Part shown: positions 1 to 6,610 of the stretch, piece by piece
Layout of the letters: the number at the start of each line of letters is the position of its first letter
How positions within the stretch are numbered: the stretch's first letter is position 1
Source: G963676795 sp963677215
GTDB lineage: Bacteria; Desulfobacterota; Desulfuromonadia; Desulfuromonadales; Geopsychrobacteraceae
DNA length: 64,000 nt
NCBI GenBank assembly: GCA_963677215.1
Contig: OY781919.1
Location: 434,001-498,000, forward strand
Direction: 5' to 3'
Notes under the pieces: model-generated
What the model saw: only the letters and a program-made list of their open reading frames with translations
Told to the model about the DNA's origin: nothing
Databases searched by the model: none
Position numbers and translations under genes: made by a program

Positions 1-23
1 GTTATTTAATTGCCATGACGAGG

Positions 24-52
24 GCAGGACGAAATAGGACAGCAGGACGAAA
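24..52. repeat. Two direct copies of an 11-bp repeat
   Basis: GCAGGACGAAA occurs at 24-34 and 42-52, 18 bp apart, with a partial third copy (AGGAC) between them. It lies just downstream of the replication helicase gene, so iteron-like binding sites are possible. The window edge prevents seeing whether more copies follow. Confidence 0.35.
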
Positions 53-99
53 ACCCCGGACCCCTCTATGGAATCCTGGCAGAGAAAAACCATCCATCC

Positions 100-1788
100 T
101 CAATACTGGACCTCCGTCACTGGGAGCTTGACGCCGTAAAGCCAGGTGTTGCCCCCCTGCTTGACCTTGTGATAGCCCTTGCGCACCAGTTCTTTGCCGA
201 CCGCCGTTTTCCCGGGGATGTAGCGGGTGTTGTCGCTGACCTCGTCCTTGTAGTAGGTCTCGAACGCCTTGTAGAAGTCCTTGAACTGAATCCGGTATTC
301 CGGATCGTCATCGATGCGGATGCAGTTCTCCAGGAAGCTGCCGACATGGTCCTCGCTCTTGCGGTGTTCTTCGGCATCATCAAGGATCGACTGGGGCGGC
401 GTGAGTCCGTACTGCTGGTATTCCAGGCAGGCGCGGACTAGGGCGGCCAGAATGCCTGGAGCCTGTTCGCGCAATTTGCGCGGTAGGTCTCCGTCCTTCG
501 GCCTGAAAAAGTCGGCGTTCTGCGGGTCTTTTCTCTGCTCGGCGGCGACATCGTCAACGTAGCGGAGCCGGTGCGTGATCAGCCGGATCCGGCGCTGCAG
601 GGAGAAGTCGGCCAGCAGCCCCAGGGGAAGATCATTGGTGATACAGATCATCTTGTGGGTCGGGTCGAAGTTGGTCTCTTCGCGATCGTGCGGTGATCGG
701 CCGATCAGGGTGTCGCCACCGGTGAAGCGCTTGAGGTTGGCGGCTCCGATCCGTCGGTTCTTGTCGGTTTCTGAGGCGATGACCAGGCGGCGGCCGTAGA
801 GCGAAATGATATCGGCGGACGGTCCGGCCGTCGGCCTGGGGTTTTTCTGCTCCAGGATCAGTTCCGGATTGATCGACCAGGCGAGCGGGCCGAGTAGATA
901 ATGGATCAGCTCGACCAGCGTGCCCTTGCCATTGGCGCCGTCACCGACGAAAAAGAGGATGATCTGCTCGGTGGTCATGCCGGTGAGGCTGTAACCGAGA
1001 TAGCGGAGGATGAACTTGGCCTTCTCCTCGTTCTCTTCGTAGATCTCCGGGAGGAAACGGTCGAAGTCAGGCGCTTTGGCGTTTGGGTCGTACTCGATCG
1101 GAATGGCCCGAACCAGAAGATCATCGGGGCGGCCCTTGTGCAAGCGACCGGTCTCAAGGTCGACAACGCCATTCTTACAAGCAAGGAGCATCGGCTTTTT
1201 ATCGAATTCGTCCCCACGGACAGCCAGACGGCCAGGAACACTATGCGCCCACCAGAGGCACTTTTCCGCAGAGACCTTCTTGCGCAGGTTTCCCGATCGC
1301 TTGAACAGGTTGGCCCGCTCGTCCTTGAGCTGCTTGATCTTCTGCTCAAGGTCAGCCTTTTTCAACTCTGCTGTATGCTTGGCCCCGGCGTCATCGTTCC
1401 GATCGGCGCGATCGGCGTCTTCTTCGGCCTTTTTCAGGTCGCCCTCAGCCTCACGGATCTGGTCAGTCAATGGGGCACTGATATTCTCGTACTGGAGAGC
1501 AACCGACTCGACACCTTCGACCACCCGGCCCATGATATCCGGCTCCCAGTAATGACCTGCCCAGTTGAACCAGCGGCCCTGGATCTTGTTGTAGAGATAT
1601 TGCCCCTGGTGCATCGAGCAGAACATCAGACCATCGCCGCGCTCCTGGTTACGGATGGCATCATGAACAAAGCGCGGATCTTCATGGGCGACATACTCTT
1701 TCTTCTCCGGCTTGCCGGCCAGGTGCGCGGACTCTTCAGCCACACGCGCATCGACCTGGTCGCCAATCTCTTTGATATCGTCCGCCAT
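100..1788 (-). CDS. P4/D5-family phage replication helicase (SF3 primase-helicase C-terminal type)
   Basis: The 562-residue product has an SF3 helicase core. A Walker A loop (GDGANGKGT) lies near residue 280. It is followed by an acidic Walker B-like segment and a sensor region ending in ITNDLP, and then the typical D5 tail. The N-terminal part has a D5_N-like region and a charged coiled coil; I see no primase active-site motif. Family members unwind DNA at phage or satellite origins. The upstream neighbour's TGA overlaps this ATG by one base (TGATG), which implies translational coupling and argues against the TTG one codon upstream. It is the last visible gene of the leftward early operon. 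Confidence 0.9.
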   Translation of the reverse strand: MADDIKEIGDQVDARVAEESAHLAGKPEKKEYVAHEDPRFVHDAIRNQERGDGLMFCSMHQGQYLYNKIQGRWFNWAGHYWEPDIMGRVVEGVESVALQYENISAPLTDQIREAEGDLKKAEEDADRADRNDDAGAKHTAELKKADLEQKIKQLKDERANLFKRSGNLRKKVSAEKCLWWAHSVPGRLAVRGDEFDKKPMLLACKNGVVDLETGRLHKGRPDDLLVRAIPIEYDPNAKAPDFDRFLPEIYEENEEKAKFILRYLGYSLTGMTTEQIILFFVGDGANGKGTLVELIHYLLGPLAWSINPELILEQKNPRPTAGPSADIISLYGRRLVIASETDKNRRIGAANLKRFTGGDTLIGRSPHDREETNFDPTHKMICITNDLPLGLLADFSLQRRIRLITHRLRYVDDVAAEQRKDPQNADFFRPKDGDLPRKLREQAPGILAALVRACLEYQQYGLTPPQSILDDAEEHRKSEDHVGSFLENCIRIDDDPEYRIQFKDFYKAFETYYKDEVSDNTRYIPGKTAVGKELVRKGYHKVKQGGNTWLYGVKLPVTEVQY

Positions 1789-2192
1789 CAAACAGACTCC
1801 GCCAGGCGTTTGATCCAGTCATAAACTGTCGTCCGACCGCAGCCGGCCTTCTCGGCGATCTCCGCAGGCGGAAACTCAAAGCCGATCAGAACCAGGATAA
1901 AGACAAACTGCTGATCAGTCAGGCTCGACCCCTCCAGGAGCGTACCGGTGCGCGGGCTGTTTTTCGTTCCGCATTTTTCACAAGCAACCCCTCTACCGGA
2001 CCGCAGGCGCTCGACCCGCTTCTCATCAAAGGCCACCCCACAAACCGGACAGCAGGGGGCTGCCCCGCGCAGCTGGTCAAAAATCCATTCCCGGCAGGCT
2101 GCAGCATCCAGCAATGCCGGGGAAAAATCATCAGACGCAGCAGCGGACAAATTCACACCCGCTCCGCCTTTTGCTGAAAATCCATGATCCAT
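1788..2192 (-). CDS. Zinc-ribbon plus helix-turn-helix DNA-binding protein
   Basis: This 134-residue protein carries a four-cysteine zinc ribbon: CPVCG near residue 45 and CEKCG about 25 residues later. A C-terminal helix-turn-helix follows (AEIAEKAGCGRTTVYDWI). The arrangement resembles the N-terminal part of IS1595/InsA-type transposases and some phage regulators or small terminases. No catalytic domain follows. The start at 2192 has GAGGAG eight bases upstream. It is coupled to the helicase gene by a TGATG overlap, so a role in replication initiation or operon control is likely but unproven. Confidence 0.75.
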   Translation of the reverse strand: MDHGFSAKGGAGVNLSAAASDDFSPALLDAAACREWIFDQLRGAAPCCPVCGVAFDEKRVERLRSGRGVACEKCGTKNSPRTGTLLEGSSLTDQQFVFILVLIGFEFPPAEIAEKAGCGRTTVYDWIKRLAESV

Positions 2193-2332
2193 AACCACTC
2201 CTCACATCAGATAAGAAACAAGCCCCTGCCGAACAAAGTGAAAATCGGAAAGGCAAAAAAAGTTAATTCATAGAGAGTTTCTGCGCGCTTGCCCGCCCGC
2301 ATACGTCCAGATCCCAGTGAGGACCCGCGCAC

Positions 2333-2959
2333 TCACGCCAAGCCCGCTTGCTGAAGTCGCCACTTGAGTTCATGCTCGAAGGTGCGCTCGATGTAGTCCA
2401 TCATTCCCTCCTCGAACTGGTCGGAGACCTCATGACTCTCGAACATCGAGGCCGGAGAGATCACCGCTTTTGCGTCGATCGGATAGCGTCCCTTGCCCTT
2501 GCGTCTCAAGACCATGGTGTGACCGCTGCTTGCTGTCTGCATGAAGGCGTTGGTCAGCCTGGTCTTCTTGCCGCGCAAGACTGTGACCTGAACGCCCTGA
2601 AACTTTGACCGACGCTTCATCGCCTTTGATCCAGATCGCGTCACCTTCCGGCTGCCCGAGTACTGAGTCGCGCCGAAATAACTGAGCGACAACGACATGC
2701 CCTTGACCGTCATCTCAAACGATTCGTAATAACTGTCACGACTGCCGGCCTTAATCCTTAGCTTGTCGTCCAGGTGCTTCTTCTTGATGTTCCACTTCTC
2801 GCGGATCAATCCACTCATCCTGCTGCGGGCATGACGGCGGGCCTTGCTCATCGTGCTGTAGATCGCCTTCTTGACAATCTCCCTAGCCTCATCGCAGGCC
2901 GCGTCAAGAGCGTCCTGGAAGACGTCAACGTCGAACCAGATCAACTCATCTCTGGCCAT
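2333..2959 (-). CDS. Phage minor tail protein Z-like (gpZ family)
   Basis: The 208-residue basic protein resembles the prophage minor tail protein Z family. It has an early basic stretch (KARRHARSRM), a central beta-rich region, an AFMQT segment, and an arginine-rich loop followed by YPIDAKAVISPASMF, which corresponds to the family's conserved R-x-PI...GPS region. The function is inferred from pattern only. It stands without other tail genes, between small early genes and the DNA-binding protein. A GTG at 2983 would add eight residues; I chose the ATG at 2959, which overlaps the upstream gene by 14 bases. The 140-bp gap to the next gene holds no obvious coding frame. Confidence 0.65.
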   Translation of the reverse strand: MARDELIWFDVDVFQDALDAACDEAREIVKKAIYSTMSKARRHARSRMSGLIREKWNIKKKHLDDKLRIKAGSRDSYYESFEMTVKGMSLSLSYFGATQYSGSRKVTRSGSKAMKRRSKFQGVQVTVLRGKKTRLTNAFMQTASSGHTMVLRRKGKGRYPIDAKAVISPASMFESHEVSDQFEEGMMDYIERTFEHELKWRLQQAGLA

Positions 2960-3194
2960 GATCAATCCTATTTTGTCTCTCACTCCCTAGGGGGCGCGGG
3001 GGATTCAGGCGTACAGGTTTAGCGATGACGCCCTCGATCCCCCGGAATAGCCGCGGCATATGAGCATCACACTCGACTGCCGGCAATCCATGAGCCCAGG
3101 CAAGCAGGGCGTGACGATGAAGGGATGACTCGGCAACGCAGAAAAGACTGTGGCGGCATGTCTCACAGTGAATGAAGATCGGCTCCCTGGTCAT
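2946..3194 (-). CDS. Small cysteine-containing protein, function unknown
   Basis: The 82-residue product has CETC near its N-terminus with two further cysteines (SLFC and VEC) and several histidines, so a small metal-binding fold is possible. AGGAG precedes the ATG at 3194. The start overlaps the upstream stop by four bases (ATGA), and its end overlaps the gpZ-like gene, so it is held in the leftward chain of coupled genes. I do not recognise the family. Confidence 0.6.
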   Translation of the reverse strand: MTREPIFIHCETCRHSLFCVAESSLHRHALLAWAHGLPAVECDAHMPRLFRGIEGVIAKPVRLNPPRPLGSERQNRIDHGQR

Positions 3195-3382
3195 TGCTCA
3201 ACTCCTGCAACAATCAGATCCTCCTGATCGATACCGAGGACATCATCAACAGTCTTTGCACCTGGCAGGTAATGCCAGCCAGCGACAAGGACAACAAGAC
3301 AGACAATAAGGGAAAGCAGACTCAACAGGCGCGAATGTGACTCGCAGGCCGTACAACGTCCCGCATGTTTATAATCAACCAT
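3191..3382 (-). CDS. Small single-pass membrane protein
   Basis: The 63-residue product has an N-terminal CTAC motif, one hydrophobic helix (about residues 19-35) and an acidic C-terminal tail. It is coupled by ATGA overlap to the gene after it. Small membrane proteins at this place in phage early operons are often host-modifying, but nothing specific can be said. The gap 3383-3516 contains only a weak 32-codon frame starting near 3470, which I do not call. Confidence 0.55.
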   Translation of the reverse strand: MVDYKHAGRCTACESHSRLLSLLSLIVCLVVLVAGWHYLPGAKTVDDVLGIDQEDLIVAGVEQ

Positions 3383-3516
3383 GGCTCAATCCCTCTCTTG
3401 GCAAAACGATTTCAAAAAGTCCCCGACGGCAGGAGGCTACCGCCGAGGCAATGAGCGCCATCCCCATGGGTAGGTCTGGCTAGTGGTCGTACCGGTCTTT
3501 CCCGGCCGTCATGGAC

Positions 3517-3699
3517 CTAACTCTTATGCCGGCGCGCCAGGTTCGCCTTGCGACGCATATCTGCCTCCTGGCAACGCTGGCGGAAGCTCTTCGGTGCATC
3601 AGGCATTGGCTTCGGCTGCTCTGGCTGATCCACACCAAGCAGGAGGGCCAGCATCCCCTCAATCCGATCGAGCTGCTCTTTCAGCTGCGGATCGCTCAT
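3517..3699 (-). CDS. Small coiled-coil protein, function unknown
   Basis: The 60-residue product begins with an amphipathic helix with heptad-like leucines (LKEQLDRIEGMLALLLG) and ends in a strongly basic tail. The ATG at 3699 is preceded by GGAGGG, and it overlaps the TGA of the upstream small gene (ATGA). The longer frame upstream of 3699 is out of register with that gene and is not used. Confidence 0.6.
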   Translation of the reverse strand: MSDPQLKEQLDRIEGMLALLLGVDQPEQPKPMPDAPKSFRQRCQEADMRRKANLARRHKS

Positions 3700-3872
3700 G
3701 CCGCTACCCTCCGATATCTCGCAATCAATCGCTTCACACTGGCCCGATATTCGGACTTCTTTTTCTTGCCGCCCTCTGCCCGATACAGCGCATAATCCAG
3801 CCCTATACAGGCAATCAACAGCCTGTGTTCCGGGTTGCCGCAATCGCAGGCATCAGGATGAAGAATCTTCAT
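3696..3872 (-). CDS. 58-residue basic protein, function unknown
   Basis: The ATG at 3872 overlaps the TGA of the XRE-type gene (ATGA) and its own TGA overlaps the next ATG, so it sits exactly in the overlap chain. It is preceded by GAGG. The product has a CDC motif near residue 9, a hydrophobic middle, and a lysine- and arginine-rich C-terminal half (a KKKK stretch, then KRLIARYRR). It is likely nucleic-acid binding by charge only; the family is unknown. Confidence 0.55.
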   Translation of the reverse strand: MKILHPDACDCGNPEHRLLIACIGLDYALYRAEGGKKKKSEYRASVKRLIARYRRVAA

Positions 3873-4432
3873 CGCCCTACCTCATCTCTTGACGGATCAT
3901 GATGTCCATGTTCAACGCATTTTCTCTGTTGGCTGGCGTAGATCGCATCAAGCCAATCCTTATCGATGATCGCCGCCGCCAGGAGCTGAAACTCAAGGAT
4001 CTCAACTGCCCTCTTGACGTCGACGATCTGCTCCATCTTGGACTTGAAAATTTCATCAAACATCGGCACCCGGCGCGGATCCTTATTGCTGAATACCTCG
4101 GCCATCACTTCGGCCGCATCACGGCACTCATCAGCCTCACGGGCCAGCCTGGTAAAAATCACGGCTGGTTCTGTTCTGATATTGTTCAGGTCTGGGAAAA
4201 TCTTAGGGAGAATGCGCTGATAGACTGGGTTGTTCTCAATGTAGAAAATAAGGATGCTGTCATCGCAAAGAGCTTCAGCAATCTTGATGACCAGGTCAGG
4301 GGATGGGCCATTCTTTAACTCATGGCGCTCGATCTTACCTATAGCAGCCCCAGTCACTCCAACCATTGCGCCGAGATCGGCAGCCGTAAGACCAGCTTTT
4401 TTTCTAGATTTTTCTATTTTCTCACCGACCAC
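3869..4432 (-). CDS. XRE/Cro-type transcriptional regulator heading the early operon
   Basis: The 187-residue product has a Cro/CI helix-turn-helix in its first 45 residues (LTAADLGAMVGVTGAAIGKIERH). The C-terminal part is mostly helical with no peptidase Ser-Lys motif, so it is not a LexA-type self-cleaving repressor. I chose the GTG at 4432 because TGGAGG lies five bases upstream; an ATG at 4486 would add 18 residues. It is read away from the regulator at 4624, and the shared 191-bp region is the likely switch. The next gene begins in its stop codon (ATGA). Confidence 0.8.
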   Translation of the reverse strand: MVGEKIEKSRKKAGLTAADLGAMVGVTGAAIGKIERHELKNGPSPDLVIKIAEALCDDSILIFYIENNPVYQRILPKIFPDLNNIRTEPAVIFTRLAREADECRDAAEVMAEVFSNKDPRRVPMFDEIFKSKMEQIVDVKRAVEILEFQLLAAAIIDKDWLDAIYASQQRKCVEHGHHDPSRDEVGR

Positions 4433-4623
4433 AACGTCCTCCACTCGATTTTGTGACAGCTTTGCACAACTTTTTGTAGTGGTCAAGATATTTTCGTTTG
4501 ATTTTGTTACATGTGGGGCCGAACTGGTGGCCTAAAAAGGCTATCAAGACTAGAAAAATCGTCGTTTCATTCTATTTTGTTGTGGCCGTTCTTTTTTGTT
4601 TCATTCTCTGGTAGATTTCAAAC
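4433..4623. promoter_or_regulatory. Divergent regulatory region between two XRE regulators
   Basis: The region contains an inverted pair TTGTG/CACAA (4451-4455 and 4465-4469) and a direct repeat of GTTTCATTCT (4564-4573 and 4598-4607). It also has T-rich stretches suited to promoters in both directions. By analogy with lambdoid immunity regions these repeats are candidate operators. If the longer start at 4486 is used for the leftward gene, part of this stretch is coding. Confidence 0.5.
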
Positions 4624-5022
4624 ATGAATTACGACCTTGCCGAAATAGGAAAAAGAATAAAAGCCTGCCTAGACAAGAGGGAAGACGTATCCAGGGACGA
4701 CCTTGGAAGACTTCTAGGGGTAGGTGCCGGAGCCATAGGACGATACGTCCGCGGAGAGGCCGATCCTGGTTCGATTGGAATAGCCAAAATTGCAGACTTT
4801 TTCAAAGTCAGTGTCGTCTGGCTGATCAGCGGAGAAGAAGATAAAACATCACCTGTAGAAATTTGCTCAGAACCAAACGCAGAATACGGCGGCAGAAAGA
4901 TTCACCTCAGCAGAGAAGAAGCCCAGATCATCACTTATCTGCGCGACATGCCGAGGGAATACAGAGATCAATGTATCGAAGATATCCACAATGACTGGTC
5001 AGAAACGAAAGATTTGTTGTGA
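4624..5022 (+). CDS. XRE-family regulator (second half of the divergent pair)
   Basis: The 132-residue product begins with a helix-turn-helix (RDDLGRLLGVGAGAIGRYVRG, about residues 24-44) and continues with a segment typical of phage repressors (FFKVSVVWLISGE). The C-terminal third is acidic and helical with no protease dyad. The start has only a poor ribosome-binding site, as is common for repressor genes made from near-leaderless messages. It is probably the maintenance repressor or its antagonist; the sequence does not say which. Confidence 0.8.
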   Translation: MNYDLAEIGKRIKACLDKREDVSRDDLGRLLGVGAGAIGRYVRGEADPGSIGIAKIADFFKVSVVWLISGEEDKTSPVEICSEPNAEYGGRKIHLSREEAQIITYLRDMPREYRDQCIEDIHNDWSETKDLL

Positions 5023-5033
5023 CATAGTGTGAC

Positions 5034-5049
5034 GTTACTATTTAGTAAC
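5034..5049. promoter_or_regulatory. 16-bp palindrome before the cargo block
   Basis: GTTACTA-TT-TAGTAAC is a perfect palindrome 12 bases after the regulator's stop and 41 bases before the next ATG. No T-run follows, so an operator is more likely than a terminator. Confidence 0.5.
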
Positions 5050-5090
5050 CTGCGGCGGCCAACTCTACCCAAACCGCAGGAGGACTAAAT

Positions 5091-5240
5091 ATGAAACTGA
5101 CCGAGGAAGAAATAGAGCTGATCAATAACTTTCGCAAAGCAAGTGACAGGCACCGCAAAACACTGAGCAGACGCTCACGGCAATATGCCTCCACCACTGC
5201 TTCAGCCAATCAAAATTCAAGCACCAGGATCAGCACATGA
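5091..5240 (+). CDS. 49-residue hypothetical protein
   Basis: A strong ribosome-binding site (GCAGGAGGA) precedes the ATG at 5091. The product starts with an acidic helix (LTEEEIELI), has an arginine-rich middle and a Ser/Thr/Asn-rich tail. The palindrome just upstream and the lipoprotein gene 25 bases downstream suggest it opens the cargo transcript. The family is not recognised. Confidence 0.55.
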   Translation: MKLTEEEIELINNFRKASDRHRKTLSRRSRQYASTTASANQNSSTRIST

Positions 5241-5265
5241 TGTGATCCACCACGAGAGGGGGAAT

Positions 5266-5724
5266 ATGATTTCCAGAGCTATCGTAACCGCACTTACATT
5301 CCTGGCTCTCATTCCAGCACTGACAGGATGCGGATCCAATAGCAACGCAGAAGAACTCTCCCCAACTCTCAGTCAGATTCTTATTGGCACCTGGCATACA
5401 CAAAGCTTCAACCAACGCTCGACAAGCCCCTATTCTGAGACCACATCAGAATTCACCGGGCAAACAGGTACACTTTCGATCTATTCGGATCTGGAAGGCA
5501 TGACCGCCGAGGTTGACGAAGGAACGGTCGGGATATTTGACGAATGCAGCTCTGACGGATGCGATGAAAGCATTTTTTCTATCGACATCATTAACGAGCA
5601 AATCATAAGGGCGACATCACCATATTCAGGTGAGCTTCATACATACATCACCCCTGTCAACATTGGTGAAAATTCCATGACGCTTCTTTTCGATGATATC
5701 GTCGTTACGATGAACAGGATCTAA
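5266..5724 (+). CDS. Predicted lipoprotein of unknown function
   Basis: The 152-residue product has a signal peptide (about residues 1-20) ending in the lipobox LTGC, so Cys-21 should be lipidated. The mature part is Ser/Thr-rich, with two acidic cysteines close together (DECSSDGCDE). A WHTQ...GQTGTLSIYSD region recalls small lipocalin-like or DUF lipoproteins. GAGAGGGGG precedes the ATG. It is the first of four rightward AT-rich genes of this block, three of them membrane-linked. The lipobox is clear; the function is unknown. Confidence 0.75.
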   Translation: MISRAIVTALTFLALIPALTGCGSNSNAEELSPTLSQILIGTWHTQSFNQRSTSPYSETTSEFTGQTGTLSIYSDLEGMTAEVDEGTVGIFDECSSDGCDESIFSIDIINEQIIRATSPYSGELHTYITPVNIGENSMTLLFDDIVVTMNRI

Positions 5725-5745
5725 ACAAACCAAGGAGAGGTGAAC

Positions 5746-6267
5746 ATGGCACTCATTGACTGCCCTGAATGCGGTAAGCAGGTTTCTGACGCTGCAGCTC
5801 AATGCCCAAACTGCGCTTATCCGATTGCCAAACCAAAACCAACAAAACAGCAAAAGTCAGCAGAAAAGCCCAAAAAGCCTTCTAAAAAATTAGGCTGCTT
5901 CGGTACTTTTTTTATCATCATTATTGTTCTCATGGTCATTGGCGCCATAAGCGGAAATGATGACAAAAAAACTCCCGAAAAACCTATTATTAAAACAGCG
6001 GAACAAATCCGCCAAGAAAAGCTCGAAAACTCATTTAGCGCATGGGACGGTTCGCACATTGCCCTGACAAAACTGATCAAGCAATCCATGAACGACCCAA
6101 AATCATATGAGCATGACAAAACAGTCTACTGGGACAAAGGTGATCACCTGATTGTCAGAACCGACTTCAGGGGGAAAAATGCTTTTGGCGGAGTCGTCAG
6201 AAACTGGGTAAAAGCAAAAGTATCAATCGATGGCCAGGTTCTTGAGATCATCGAAGAGGGACCATAA
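5746..6267 (+). CDS. Zinc-ribbon, single-pass membrane protein
   Basis: The 173-residue product starts with a four-cysteine zinc ribbon (CPECG ... CPNCAYP). A Lys/Pro-rich linker follows, then one hydrophobic helix (GTFFIIIIVLMVIGAI, about residues 54-70) and a C-terminal domain of about 95 residues with a beta-rich end (LIVRTDFRGKNAFGG...). C-terminal domains of this kind occur in many uncharacterised zinc-ribbon membrane proteins. AAGGAGAGG lies before the ATG at 5746. The zinc ribbon would be cytoplasmic and the C-terminal domain outside the membrane. Confidence 0.75.
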   Translation: MALIDCPECGKQVSDAAAQCPNCAYPIAKPKPTKQQKSAEKPKKPSKKLGCFGTFFIIIIVLMVIGAISGNDDKKTPEKPIIKTAEQIRQEKLENSFSAWDGSHIALTKLIKQSMNDPKSYEHDKTVYWDKGDHLIVRTDFRGKNAFGGVVRNWVKAKVSIDGQVLEIIEEGP

Positions 6268-6304
6268 TTCTATCCAAGACCAACAATATGACTGGAGGAA
6301 TACC

Positions 6305-6529
6305 ATGGACGATTACCATATCACCAAACAAGGCAACAAGTGGGCCTTCAAAAAAGAAGGCAATGAACGCGCCACGAAGACTGCAGAGACAAAACAAGAG
6401 ATCATCCAGAAAGCCAGAGACTACATGTCCGACAAAACCGGATCCGTGAAAATCCATAAAACAGACGGAAAGATCCAGGAAGAGCGGACGTATCAACGCA
6501 AAGATGACCCTAGAAAGACTAAGGGCTGA
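6305..6529 (+). CDS. DUF2188 domain protein
   Basis: The 74-residue product matches the DUF2188 pattern over nearly its full length: a GNKWAFKKEGNERA strand pair, a helix (TKQEIIQKARDYM) and the terminal KIHKTDGKIQEERTY strand pair. DUF2188 proteins are small and widespread in bacteria and mobile elements, with no settled function. TGGAGG precedes the ATG at 6305. It lies between two membrane-protein genes. Confidence 0.75.
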   Translation: MDDYHITKQGNKWAFKKEGNERATKTAETKQEIIQKARDYMSDKTGSVKIHKTDGKIQEERTYQRKDDPRKTKG

Positions 6530-6610
6530 AATTATCAACCAAAGCACGACGAAATAACGGCTTGGGTGTTGATCAAGTCGAAAAAACTGACAAAAACCGG
6601 AGACCATGTA

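Noticed and set aside
901..1824. Long plus-strand open frame opposite the helicase gene
   Set aside because: It lies fully antisense to a gene with clear SF3 motifs and its product has no recognisable composition or domain.
3383..3516. Possible 32-codon gene before the small membrane protein gene
   Set aside because: The start has no ribosome-binding site and the product has no support beyond a short overlap with the next start.
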